The translations under genes were made by a program, and so were the position numbers. DNA of 64,000 nt from NCBI GenBank assembly GCA_965214115.1, contig CBDCAU010000009.1, positions 186,001 to 250,000 of the forward strand, in the 5' to 3' direction. The stretch's first letter is position 1, and every line of letters starts with the position of its first letter. A model generated the notes under the pieces. The model was not told the origin of the DNA, ran no database searches, and was given only the letters and a program-made list of their open reading frames with translations. The DNA is from Owenweeksia sp965214115 (GTDB taxonomy: Bacteria > Bacteroidota > Bacteroidia > Flavobacteriales > Schleiferiaceae). Below are positions 53,889 to 61,414 of this stretch, one piece after another.

Positions 53889-54342
53889 ATGAACACTTTC
53901 AAGATGCAACGCAATTACTGGGCGGTAGTTATTTTTCTCTCCATTTTAGCAGCCCATATTTTGATGATGTCATTGATGGAAGATACCATACTGCGCGCTG
54001 TCGCAGGTGGTGCTCTCCTCGGAGCTACTATTCCATTGGTAGTTTCTTTCTATAAATGGGGTGCTAAAATTGTTGTTGAAAAAGAAACCCCTTTTATAAA
54101 ATATTGGATTGCAAAAAAAACCGATAAAATTAGATTCCATTCGCGCTATTTCTATCAAAAAAAAGAATGTGCTGCACCGATTCGGAAACGATGCCACTGG
54201 ACGCGCTTTGGAAATTATATACAATAAATATGACGAATTGATTTTCTATCCCAGAGAAATCGAGAAACTGGAAAGTTTACTGAAAACCAAAATTTCTGAG
54301 GTGGCCGAAATAATGGCTCAACCTTCCCAACCGACGGTTTAA
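53889..54342 (+). pseudogene. Small membrane protein with PH-like C-terminal half, split by a +1 shift in an A8 tract
   Basis: Frame one (from the ATG at 53889) encodes two transmembrane helices (YWAVVIFLSILAAHILMM and AVAGGALLGATIPLVVSFY), then FIKYWIAKK. After the A8 run at 54113-54120 the plausible sequence moves to a second frame: KPIKLDSIRAISIKKKNVLH, then ALEIIYNKYDELIFYPREIE, ending at 54342. That part alternates beta-strands like a bacterial PH-type domain. Removing one A gives a single 150-aa protein; the unfused frame one ends in basic nonsense (CAAPIRKRCHW). Function is unknown. A palindrome at the stop acts as terminator. Confidence 0.65.
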
Positions 54343-54350
54343 ACCGTCGG
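54331..54350. terminator. Perfect 20-bp palindrome between convergent genes
   Basis: CCGACGGTTTAAACCGTCGG is self-complementary over its whole length and includes the TAA stop at 54340-54342. It lies between the plus-strand gene and the end of typA. There is no T tract, so its terminator role is likely but not certain. Confidence 0.55.
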
Positions 54351-54363
54351 CTGCGTTTGCATC

Positions 54364-54398
54364 AAGACTGACAACCAACCACTGAGAACCAAGAACTG
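54364..54398. repeat. Degenerate heptanucleotide array at the end of typA
   Basis: Read from the typA stop on the minus strand, five 7-mers alternate between two types: TCAGTTC, TTGGTTC, TCAGTGG, TTGGTTG, TCAGTCT. The array begins one base after the TAA. Confidence 0.6.
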
Positions 54399-54399
54399 A

Positions 54400-56190
54400 T
54401 TACTTCGCCCGTTTCCGCTCGTGTTCCTTCAATAGGACTTTTCGAATCCGAATCGACTTCGGTGTAACTTCCACGTATTCATCGCCTTGGATGTATTCCA
54501 GCGCTTCTTCCAACGAAAAAACCAACGGCGGCGCAATCCGCATTTTGTCGTCCGCACCGGCGGAGCGCATATTGCTCATCTTTTTGGTCTTGGTCACATT
54601 CACCGTCAAATCGCCCGCGCGGTTGTTCTCGCCAATCACTTGGCCTTCGTAAATATCTTGGTTCGGTGGGATGAAAAACCGTCCGCGATCCTGCAAATTG
54701 TTTAGTGAATATGGGATGGAAGTACCTGTCTCCAAGGAGATTAGGCTTCCGTTTTGCCGTCCGGGGATTTCGCCTTTGTACGGTTGAAATTCTTTGAAAC
54801 GGTGGCTCATAATAGCCTCGCCCGCCGTGGCCGTCAGCAGATAATTCCGCAGGCCGATGATGCCGCGCGACGGGATTTCAAACTCAAGATGCATTTGATC
54901 GCCCTTGGGCACCATTTGCAGCATTTCGCCCTTGCGCATCGTAATCGCCTCGATGGCCTTGCCGCTCACTTCGTCCGGCAGGTCGATGCTCAATTCTTCA
55001 ATCGGCTCGTGTTTTTGCCCATCAATTTCTTTAATAATTACTTGGGGCTGACCGATTTGCACTTCGTAGCCTTCGCGGCGCATCGTTTCTATCAAAACAG
55101 AAAGATGCAAAACGCCACGCCCAAAAACGCGGAAGGTATCAGCGCTGTCAGTATCTTCCACGCGCAGGGCCAGGTTTTTTTCAATCTCCTTGGCCAAGCG
55201 CTCTTTAATATGGCGCGAGGTCACGTATTTTCCCTCCTTCCCAAAGAACGGTGAATCGTTGATGGTGAACGACATACTCATCGTCGGCTCATCGATTTTA
55301 ATGGTGGGCAGCGCTTCGGGATTTTCAAAATCCGCGATGGTGTCCCCAATTTCAAAACCTTCAATCCCCGTCACGGCGCAGATTTCGCCGCTTTGCACTT
55401 CTTCCACTTTTCGTTTTTCGAAGCCTTCAAACACAAACAATTCTTTGATGCGAGATTTGATTTTCGTGCCATCGCGCTTCACCAAAGTGATGGGCTGGTT
55501 GGCTTTCAGCGCGCCGCGGTGCAGGCGGCCAATGGCAATCCGCCCGATAAACGACGAAAAATCCAAACTGGTAATCAACATTTGCGGCGTGCCTTGCAGA
55601 CTCTGCGGCGCGGGAATTTCTTTGATAATCGTATCTAATAAAAAAGTGATATTATCGGTGGGATTTTTCCAATCTTCCGCCATCCAGCCTTGCTTGGCGC
55701 TGCCGTAAACGGTCGGGAAATCAAGCTGTTCCTCGGTAGCGTCCAAGTTGAACATCAAATCGAAAACCATTTCGTGCACTTCGTCCGGCGTGCAGTTCGG
55801 CTTATCTACTTTATTAATAACCACAATCGGTTTCAGCCCTAATTCCAATGCCTTGGAAAGTACGAATCGGGTCTGCGGCATAGGCCCTTCAAAGGCGTCG
55901 ACCAACAAAACCACGCCGTCAGCCATATTCAATACGCGCTCCACTTCGCCCCCAAAATCGCTGTGGCCGGGCGTATCCAATATGTTGATTTTGAAATCTT
56001 TATAGCGCACCGAAACGTTTTTGGCCAAAATGGTGATGCCGCGTTCTTTTTCCAAATCATTGGAATCCATTATCAAATCGCCAGGTGTTTCGTGGTCGCC
56101 GAAGAGTTTTCCGGCCATCAGCATTTTGTCCACCAAAGTGGTTTTGCCGTGATCTACGTGGGCGATGATGGCAATGTTTCTCAAATTCAT
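54400..56190 (-). CDS. typA: Translational GTPase TypA/BipA
   Basis: This 596-aa ribosome-associated GTPase is needed for growth under stress and for 50S assembly. The G motifs are G1 AHVDHGKTTLVD (residues 10-21), G2/switch I ERGITILAKNVS, G3 DTPGHSDFGGEVERVL and G4 NKVDKP. EF-G-like domains II, III and V follow, and the BipA-specific C-terminal domain has NRAGDLTVNVTKTKKMSNMR. The N-terminus (MNLRNIAIIAHVDHGKT) fixes the start at 56190. The gene begins 20 bp after the rpsT terminator in the same direction, so it may be partly expressed by read-through. Confidence 0.97.
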   Translation of the reverse strand: MNLRNIAIIAHVDHGKTTLVDKMLMAGKLFGDHETPGDLIMDSNDLEKERGITILAKNVSVRYKDFKINILDTPGHSDFGGEVERVLNMADGVVLLVDAFEGPMPQTRFVLSKALELGLKPIVVINKVDKPNCTPDEVHEMVFDLMFNLDATEEQLDFPTVYGSAKQGWMAEDWKNPTDNITFLLDTIIKEIPAPQSLQGTPQMLITSLDFSSFIGRIAIGRLHRGALKANQPITLVKRDGTKIKSRIKELFVFEGFEKRKVEEVQSGEICAVTGIEGFEIGDTIADFENPEALPTIKIDEPTMSMSFTINDSPFFGKEGKYVTSRHIKERLAKEIEKNLALRVEDTDSADTFRVFGRGVLHLSVLIETMRREGYEVQIGQPQVIIKEIDGQKHEPIEELSIDLPDEVSGKAIEAITMRKGEMLQMVPKGDQMHLEFEIPSRGIIGLRNYLLTATAGEAIMSHRFKEFQPYKGEIPGRQNGSLISLETGTSIPYSLNNLQDRGRFFIPPNQDIYEGQVIGENNRAGDLTVNVTKTKKMSNMRSAGADDKMRIAPPLVFSLEEALEYIQGDEYVEVTPKSIRIRKVLLKEHERKRAK

Positions 56191-56210
56191 TTTCGTGTGA
56201 TTTTTTTCAT

Positions 56211-56250
56211 AAAAAAAACCCCGTTCCCGAGACTGTGCACGAGGACGGGG
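56211..56250 (-). terminator. Terminator of the tRNA-Glu/rpsT unit
   Basis: The arms CCCCGTTC (56219-56226) and GGACGGGG (56243-56250), with a run of T on the minus strand (56218-56211), lie 21 bp past rpsT. Confidence 0.85.
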
Positions 56251-56271
56251 CTTTTCAATTTTTTAGAAGGC

Positions 56272-56523
56272 TTAAGCCGCGTTCAGCATTTTGGCCAATT
56301 TCGATTTCAGGTTGGCCGCCTTGTTTTTGTGGATGACATTGCGCTTGGCCAGCTTGTCAATCATCGAAAAAAGGGCGGGCAGTTGCTTTTTTGCCTCCTC
56401 TTTGTTCTCCTCGGCGCGCAAATCGCGGATAGCGTTGCGCGTGGTTTTGTGCTGGTATTTATTGCGGTCGCGCTTCTTTTCGTTAGCGCGGATGCGTTTC
56501 AGCGAGCTTTGGTGATTTGCCAT
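56272..56523 (-). CDS. rpsT: 30S ribosomal protein S20
   Basis: This 83-aa basic helical protein has the S20 signature: MANHQSSLKRIRANEKKRDR, then TTRNAIRDLR, and SMIDKLAKRNVIHKNKAANL followed by KSKLAKMLNAA. It binds 16S rRNA in the body of the small subunit. It lies 24 bp downstream of tRNA-Glu on the same strand and under the same consensus promoter, so the tRNA and the ribosomal protein are probably one transcript. Confidence 0.97.
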   Translation of the reverse strand: MANHQSSLKRIRANEKKRDRNKYQHKTTRNAIRDLRAEENKEEAKKQLPALFSMIDKLAKRNVIHKNKAANLKSKLAKMLNAA

Positions 56524-56547
56524 AATCTTCTTTCAATCAAATAGTTG

Positions 56548-56619
56548 CAGCCCATAGGGGAATCGAACCCCTCTTTCTAGAATGAAAATCTAACGTCCTA
56601 ACCGATAGACGAATGGGCC
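56548..56619 (-). tRNA. tRNA-Glu (anticodon TTC)
   Basis: The 72-nt cloverleaf has acceptor GGCCCAT/ATGGGCT (G-T at the first pair), D stem GTCT/GGAC, anticodon stem TTAGA/TCTAG around TTTTCAT (anticodon TTC), T arm AGGGG-TTCGATT-CCCCT and discriminator G. No CCA is encoded. Confidence 0.96.
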
Positions 56620-56649
56620 ATTCTGTTTTCCCTTATTTCTAAGGGAGCG

Positions 56650-56680
56650 CAAAAGTAAAAATCTTTTAGGGATTGGCAAA
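56650..56680 (-). promoter_or_regulatory. Consensus Bacteroidota promoter for tRNA-Glu and rpsT
   Basis: On the minus strand TTTG (56680-56677), a 19-bp spacer and TACTTTTG (56657-56650) match TTTG-N19-TAnnTTTG at every fixed position. The tRNA 5' end is 30 bp downstream. Confidence 0.85.
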
Positions 56681-56699
56681 CACTTTCTTTGAAGAAATT

Positions 56700-57401
56700 T
56701 TACCCGTTCTGCATCCGGCTGTAAAAGCCGAATTCGGTTTCCTTGCCCGTTTGCATCAACTCCTTGCTCAGCTCGGCCAATTGCTTCACGCTCACTAACA
56801 TTACGTTTTTGTATTTCGGCACGGTCAGATCGTATTCCAAGCTGTAAATAATGGCGGTGTCAATCAGTTCTTTCCAAGTGCCCGCGTTCATTTTTTGCTG
56901 CGGCAAATTGTTGTATAGAAAAGCCAATTGTTTTTTACCTTCTATGAAGAAATGCCCCTCGCGATTGATAAAAATTCGGAACAACAAAACACCTACATCT
57001 TTTTCACGATTGAACCGAATACTATCCACCAAAAAATTATAAACATTTATCAAGGTAAAATAGGCACGACTTTTATCCTCGCGGACGTAACCCGTTTTCC
57101 AAACCTGATGGTCTTTTTCAAAGGTAAATACATTGCTATGCTGTTGAAAAAGAAGCACATCCCCACTAAATTGCAATTTAAATTCAAACTGGCCTTCATC
57201 CGTAAAACTGATTTTTACATTCTCATCAATTTCACAAAACTGTTCATCCAGATTTTCAGCGACATCTTCCGCAATCTTTTTCAACTTGGAAAATCGATCT
57301 TTTCCATCTCGAAAAACTTCCTGCTTTACGCAGGATTTTTCTTTGAGGAGTTGGAGGATTTTGGGGTTGGTTTGAGAAACTTTGGAAGCAGGTTTTTTCA
57401 T
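56700..57401 (-). CDS. Conserved hypothetical protein (233 aa)
   Basis: No signal peptide or membrane helix is present. The N-terminus is basic and disordered-looking (KKPASKVSQTNPKILQLLKE), followed by a mixed alpha/beta body. Recognisable segments are ENLDEQFCEIDENVKISFTD, FKLQFSGDVLLFQQHSNVFT, YFTLINVYNFLVDSIRFNRE and LLFRIFINREGHFFIEGKKQ. The regular strand pattern suggests a folded cytoplasmic domain. I do not recognise a family. It is the first minus-strand gene upstream of the tRNA-Glu promoter, and its 3' end is about 20 bp from that promoter, so read-through into it is possible. Confidence 0.7.
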   Translation of the reverse strand: MKKPASKVSQTNPKILQLLKEKSCVKQEVFRDGKDRFSKLKKIAEDVAENLDEQFCEIDENVKISFTDEGQFEFKLQFSGDVLLFQQHSNVFTFEKDHQVWKTGYVREDKSRAYFTLINVYNFLVDSIRFNREKDVGVLLFRIFINREGHFFIEGKKQLAFLYNNLPQQKMNAGTWKELIDTAIIYSLEYDLTVPKYKNVMLVSVKQLAELSKELMQTGKETEFGFYSRMQNG

Positions 57402-57433
57402 AGGGTTTTTGAGCCGATTATTAAATAAAAATT

Positions 57434-57763
57434 TTATGCACTTTTTCTAAAAAGACCACGAAGAATAAGAGCTAAACCCAATCCCGCCAAACCACCTACA
57501 ATTTTAATTTCTATAAAATCTTTTTCTGAATCGGTTTCAGCCAAATTTCTTCGTCGAATAAATTCCTCCCAACTTTTTATGCCGTAAATATTTAGATTTT
57601 TCCATATTTTTTCTTTGGAAAACCCCATTTCCATCAATAAAGATTCATATTCCAAATACTCCTCAACATCAGCGGCATTTTGTTTAATCCTATCCTTCAA
57701 AAAATCTATGCGCTCAATCTTGTTTGCTCTCGTTTTCATTTTTTCAATTTTTTGATTCATCAA
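57434..57763 (-). CDS. Hypothetical protein with C-terminal membrane helix (109 aa)
   Basis: The N-terminal two thirds are highly charged and helical (KMKTRANKIERIDFLKDRIK, then ADVEEYLEYESLLMEMGFSK), and a C-terminal hydrophobic segment (IVGGLAGLGLALILRGLF) could anchor it by its tail. Two starts are possible. The ATG at 57763 overlaps the upstream gene by 20 bp; the ATG at 57739 lies 5 bp after that gene's stop. Either way it is probably co-transcribed with the coiled-coil gene at 57744-58151. Family not recognised. Confidence 0.55.
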   Translation of the reverse strand: MMNQKIEKMKTRANKIERIDFLKDRIKQNAADVEEYLEYESLLMEMGFSKEKIWKNLNIYGIKSWEEFIRRRNLAETDSEKDFIEIKIVGGLAGLGLALILRGLFRKSA

Positions 57764-58151
57764 TATTTTCTTTTCCCGCGATTTGTAGTTCTTTCAACTC
57801 GCTTTGCGTTTCCCGAACCAATTGTTTTAAACTCACTTTGACATCCTTCATTTCTTCATCCGCCACTTCACGCGCCGTATCCCTTGCAGCTTTATTACTG
57901 TTGTAAATATTGAATCCAACCAAAACTACCAGTAAACCAACTATTGCCCCGGCGATTTTCTCAACGCGGCTGTCCGCTTTTTCGATTCCTTCGATTTGCT
58001 TTTCTAAACCATATACTTTCTTTTCGGCTTCGCGCAACCGGCTTTCCAAATTTTCAATTTTGCCAATTAAATGTACATCTGCGCTATCAGCAAACACAAA
58101 ATGCCCAAGCGAGCAGAATATAAATAGGAAAAAGAATTTTCTCAATCGCAT
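57744..58151 (-). CDS. Exported coiled-coil membrane protein (135 aa)
   Basis: A signal peptide (FFFLFIFCSLGHFVFA, residues 6-21) is followed by a heptad-like coiled coil (IENLESRLREAEKKVYGLEK). A transmembrane helix lies at about 67-83 (IAGAIVGLLVVLVGFNI), and a second charged helix runs to the C-terminus (KVSLKQLVRETQSELKELQI). Both soluble parts are helical, so it may form a trans-envelope rod or oligomer. Its stop overlaps or abuts the next gene, and the two form a small unit of unknown function between proS and rpsT. Confidence 0.6.
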   Translation of the reverse strand: MRLRKFFFLFIFCSLGHFVFADSADVHLIGKIENLESRLREAEKKVYGLEKQIEGIEKADSRVEKIAGAIVGLLVVLVGFNIYNSNKAARDTAREVADEEMKDVKVSLKQLVRETQSELKELQIAGKENIDESKN

Positions 58152-58201
58152 AATCGAAACTGTGCTAATTTACGTTTTTTCAATTTCTAAATTTTCCAGT
58201 T

Positions 58202-59677
58202 TCAATACGCTTTCGCGAAAATCACCCGTTGCTTAGAAGGGTTTCCCGTCAAAATACATTTTCCTTCTTCTTGCTCATTATTCAATGGAATGCAACGAAT
58301 CGTGGCCTTGGTTTTTTCTTTGATTTTTTCCTCCGTTTCGGCAGTGCCATCCCAATGCGCCAACACAAAACCGCCCTCGTTTTTTATCACTTTTTTGAAC
58401 GATTCCCAATCCTCCACTTTTTGCGTATTTTCATTGCGAAAATTCAGCGCTTTTTTATATATATTTTCTTGAATTTCATCCAAACGGATTTGCACGGTTT
58501 TTACCAAATCTTCCATCGAAATAATTTCCTTGGAAAGTTCATCGCGGCGGGCAAGTTCGATGGTGCCGTTTTCCAAATCGCGCGGACCAATCGCAACGCG
58601 CAACGGCACACCTTTCAATTCATATTCGTTGAACTTCCAGCCGGGTTTGTGGGTGTCGCGGTTGTCGAATTTCACGGAAATGTTGGCGGCTTCCAGTTGG
58701 CTTTTCAGTTCTTCCGCTTTGGCGAAAACTTTTTGCATTTCTTCTTCCTTGCGATAAATCGGAACGATAACTACCTGAAAAGGAGCAAGTTTGGGCGGAA
58801 GCACCAATCCGTTGTCATCGGAGTGCGTCATAATCAGCGCGCCCATCAAGCGCGTGGAAACGCCCCACGATGTAGCCCACACATATTCCTCCGTCCCTTC
58901 TTTGGTGGCGAATTTCACGTCGAACGCTTTCGCGAAATTCTGACCCAAAAAATGGCTGGTGCCCGCTTGTAAGGCTTTTCCATCTTGCATTAGCGCTTCG
59001 ATGCAATAAGTTTCCAGCGCGCCGGCGAACCGTTCGTTTTCCGATTTTACGCCTTTTATAACGGGCATCGCCATAAAATTCTCCGCAAATTCCGCGTACA
59101 CTTCCAGCATTTGCTCGGCTTCGGCAATCGCCTCATTTTTAGTGGCGTGGGCGGTGTGGCCTTCCTGCCAAAGGAATTCTGCGGTGCGCAAAAATAAGCG
59201 CGTCCGCATTTCCCAGCGCACCACGTTGGCCCACTGGTTCACCAAAATCGGCAAATCGCGATAGCTTTGAATCCACTTTCGGTAAGTATCCCATATAATA
59301 GTTTCCGAAGTGGGGCGCACGATTAGTTCTTCTTCTAATTTAGCTTCTTCATCCACGATAATCCCACTACCATCCGGCGCATTTTTCAAACGATAATGCG
59401 TAACCACGGCGCATTCTTTGGCAAAACCGCTGACGTGGCTGGCTTCTTTGGAAAAATAAGATTTGGGAATAAAAAGCGGGAAATAAGCATTGACGTGGCC
59501 GGTGGCCTTGAACATCCGATCGAGTTCGGCCTGCATCTTTTCCCAGATGGCGTAGCCGTAAGGTTTGATGACCATCGAGCCGCGCACGCCACTGTTTTCC
59601 GCGAGGTCAGCCTGCACCACCAATTCATTATACCATTTAGAATAATCGTCGCCGCGCTTTGTAAGATTTTTCGCCAT
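58202..59677 (-). CDS. proS: Prolyl-tRNA synthetase, type 3 (eukaryote/archaea-like)
   Basis: The start is the ATG at 59677 (MAKNLTKRGDDYSKWYNELV); the open frame runs back to 59833 but the extra 52 codons overlap the divergent lipoprotein gene and its promoter. The 491-aa class II synthetase charges tRNA-Pro. Motif 1 lies around AIWEKMQAELDRMFKATGHV. Motif 2 is VRWEMRTRLFLRTAEFLWQE. The TSHFLGQNFAKAFDVKF and WATSWGVSTRLMGALIMTHS segments are typical of the type lacking the bacterial editing insertion. The anticodon-binding domain is at about 290-400. It ends FAKAY, the conserved type-3 C-terminus. Confidence 0.96.
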   Translation of the reverse strand: MAKNLTKRGDDYSKWYNELVVQADLAENSGVRGSMVIKPYGYAIWEKMQAELDRMFKATGHVNAYFPLFIPKSYFSKEASHVSGFAKECAVVTHYRLKNAPDGSGIIVDEEAKLEEELIVRPTSETIIWDTYRKWIQSYRDLPILVNQWANVVRWEMRTRLFLRTAEFLWQEGHTAHATKNEAIAEAEQMLEVYAEFAENFMAMPVIKGVKSENERFAGALETYCIEALMQDGKALQAGTSHFLGQNFAKAFDVKFATKEGTEEYVWATSWGVSTRLMGALIMTHSDDNGLVLPPKLAPFQVVIVPIYRKEEEMQKVFAKAEELKSQLEAANISVKFDNRDTHKPGWKFNEYELKGVPLRVAIGPRDLENGTIELARRDELSKEIISMEDLVKTVQIRLDEIQENIYKKALNFRNENTQKVEDWESFKKVIKNEGGFVLAHWDGTAETEEKIKEKTKATIRCIPLNNEQEEGKCILTGNPSKQRVIFAKAY

Positions 59678-59718
59678 ATATTTCGCCTTGGTACGGAGTT
59701 TGTTTATTTTAGCGAGCA

Positions 59719-59749
59719 AAGCTATGTAAATAGCCCCACCCTTAAAATT
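59719..59749 (-). promoter_or_regulatory. Probable proS promoter
   Basis: On the minus strand TAGCTTTG (59726-59719) matches TAnnTTTG exactly. TTTT (59749-59746) stands 19 bp upstream in place of TTTG. It lies 41 bp before the proS ATG and supports the shorter start. Confidence 0.65.
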
Positions 59750-59756
59750 CAGCACA

Positions 59757-61394
59757 ATGAAAAAATTTATCCTCCCTTCGATTGCCGCCCTCCTCTTGGC
59801 GGCCTGCAGCAGCAGCACCAAAACGGTGAACAACTATGATGATGGCATTTATTACGATCCGTCCACAACGAGTGAAAGTTTTGCGCTGAACGACATCAAA
59901 GAACCCGAACAAAAAATCACCACCAATCCCAACGCGACCGATGGCTCGGAATACAGCGACAATTATGATTATTACGATCCCAACGATAATTCTACGGCCA
60001 ACCGCAACCAAGCGTTCAGCAACGGAAACGGTGGCGGCACGGTGGTGAACAATTATTATGGACAGCCCACTTTTCGCCAACCGGGTTTCAATTCCGGTTT
60101 TTACTGGAACAGCTGGGGCGGCGCAGGTTTTGGCGTAGGATTCGGCAATGCGTGGGGAAATCCTTACGCTTGGAACTCACCATTTTACGACCCATTTTTC
60201 TATGATCCGTGGTTCAATCCCTATTGGGGAGGCGGCTTTGGCTGGAATGCCGGCTGGGGCGGGGGCTGGGGCTGGAACCGCCCGTGGCGTGGCAATTGCT
60301 GGAACGCCGGATTTGGTGGGTACAATTCTTACTGGGCCGGTTTTCACCAAGGTTATTTTTATGGAAATCAGACCGCGTTCTTCAATGGTGGCGGCGATGC
60401 TTTTGGAAACGTGCGCAATGTGACGTATGTAAGAAACGTGAACACGGCCACCCGCAGCGGCAGCTACAACTCTTTAGGTCGCACCGACCGCAATTCCTTA
60501 CGGAAAAATACCACCACGGACGGCCGCACTGACAGCCGCTACGCCGACCGCGTGGCCGCACGAACTGGAACGGCAAGCCGCACTACCACCAATGAAAATG
60601 CCCGCGACTTGCGCACTTCTTCCCGCTTTAGCGATAGGAATTTAGACCGCGCCGCTTCCCGCGATGTGTCGCGAAACGTGACTGCGAGCCGCGAGGTGGC
60701 CGGACGGACTTCTTCGAGAAATTTGGCAGAAAGCCGCACCCCATCTCGCGAAAGCGCACGGAACACGGGCTACACTTCACGCAGTTATGATTATGTGAGG
60801 GAGCGCGCGGCGACTGAAAACCGTACGCAGACCCGCAGCACGCCAGACCGGACGCGCGAAAACGCAACTCCTTCGCGGACAACGCCATCCCGCAGCAGCG
60901 GTGAAAACTACAACCGCAGCAATGATATCCGCGAGCGGACACGCAGCTACAGCCGCGAAGATTACAATCGCAGTAGCGAAAGCGGAAACTACGATCGCAG
61001 CAATGATAACGCACGCAGCTCTACGCCGAGCCGCAGCAATGATACGCGACGCGATATTTACGTGCCTTCGCAGCAGCGCCAGCAGGAATATCAGCAGCGC
61101 AGCCAAGAACGTACCCAGCAGCGTAGCCAGCAACGCAGTTATTCGCCCTCGCGTTCGTCCACGCCGAATCGGAGTGCCACGCCTTCGCGGAGCAGCACTC
61201 CAAGCCGCAGCTATACGCCGAGCCGCAGCAGCACTCCCAGCAGAAGCGCCACTCCATCGCGGAGTAGCTCGCCGAGCCGGAGTTATTCGCCTTCCCGCTC
61301 CAGCGGAAGCAGCCGAGGTTCGATGAGCCGCAGCAGTGGCAGCAGCCGTTCCAGCGGAAGTTCGCGCAGCAGTTCAGGCCGCAGCCGCCGATAA
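59757..61394 (+). CDS. Low-complexity lipoprotein: Asn/Tyr-rich, Gly/Trp/Phe-rich and Arg/Ser-rich blocks
   Basis: This 545-aa protein has a lipoprotein signal with lipobox LLAAC (cysteine at residue 17). Three blocks follow. The first is acidic and Tyr/Asn/Asp-rich to about 95. The second, at about 100-220, is Gly/Trp/Phe/Pro-rich (FYDPWFNPYWGGGFGWNAGW). The third, about 320 residues long, is Arg/Ser/Thr-rich and ends in SPSRS, TPSRS and SGSSRSS repeats that resemble an eukaryotic RS domain. The Gly/Trp block is seen in other Bacteroidota envelope lipoproteins; the long basic RS tail is unusual. Strong positive charge suggests binding of polyanions such as LPS, polysaccharide or DNA at the envelope, which is inference. 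An OmpP1/FadL-type porin gene follows after 20 bp. Confidence 0.8.
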   Translation: MKKFILPSIAALLLAACSSSTKTVNNYDDGIYYDPSTTSESFALNDIKEPEQKITTNPNATDGSEYSDNYDYYDPNDNSTANRNQAFSNGNGGGTVVNNYYGQPTFRQPGFNSGFYWNSWGGAGFGVGFGNAWGNPYAWNSPFYDPFFYDPWFNPYWGGGFGWNAGWGGGWGWNRPWRGNCWNAGFGGYNSYWAGFHQGYFYGNQTAFFNGGGDAFGNVRNVTYVRNVNTATRSGSYNSLGRTDRNSLRKNTTTDGRTDSRYADRVAARTGTASRTTTNENARDLRTSSRFSDRNLDRAASRDVSRNVTASREVAGRTSSRNLAESRTPSRESARNTGYTSRSYDYVRERAATENRTQTRSTPDRTRENATPSRTTPSRSSGENYNRSNDIRERTRSYSREDYNRSSESGNYDRSNDNARSSTPSRSNDTRRDIYVPSQQRQQEYQQRSQERTQQRSQQRSYSPSRSSTPNRSATPSRSSTPSRSYTPSRSSTPSRSATPSRSSSPSRSYSPSRSSGSSRGSMSRSSGSSRSSGSSRSSSGRSRR

Positions 61395-61414
61395 TTTTCT
61401 AAAATTTCAATACG

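Noticed and set aside
59678..59833. Longer start for proS
   Set aside because: The extension overlaps the divergent lipoprotein gene and a matching TAnnTTTG promoter element, and type-3 ProS normally starts near MAKNLTKR.
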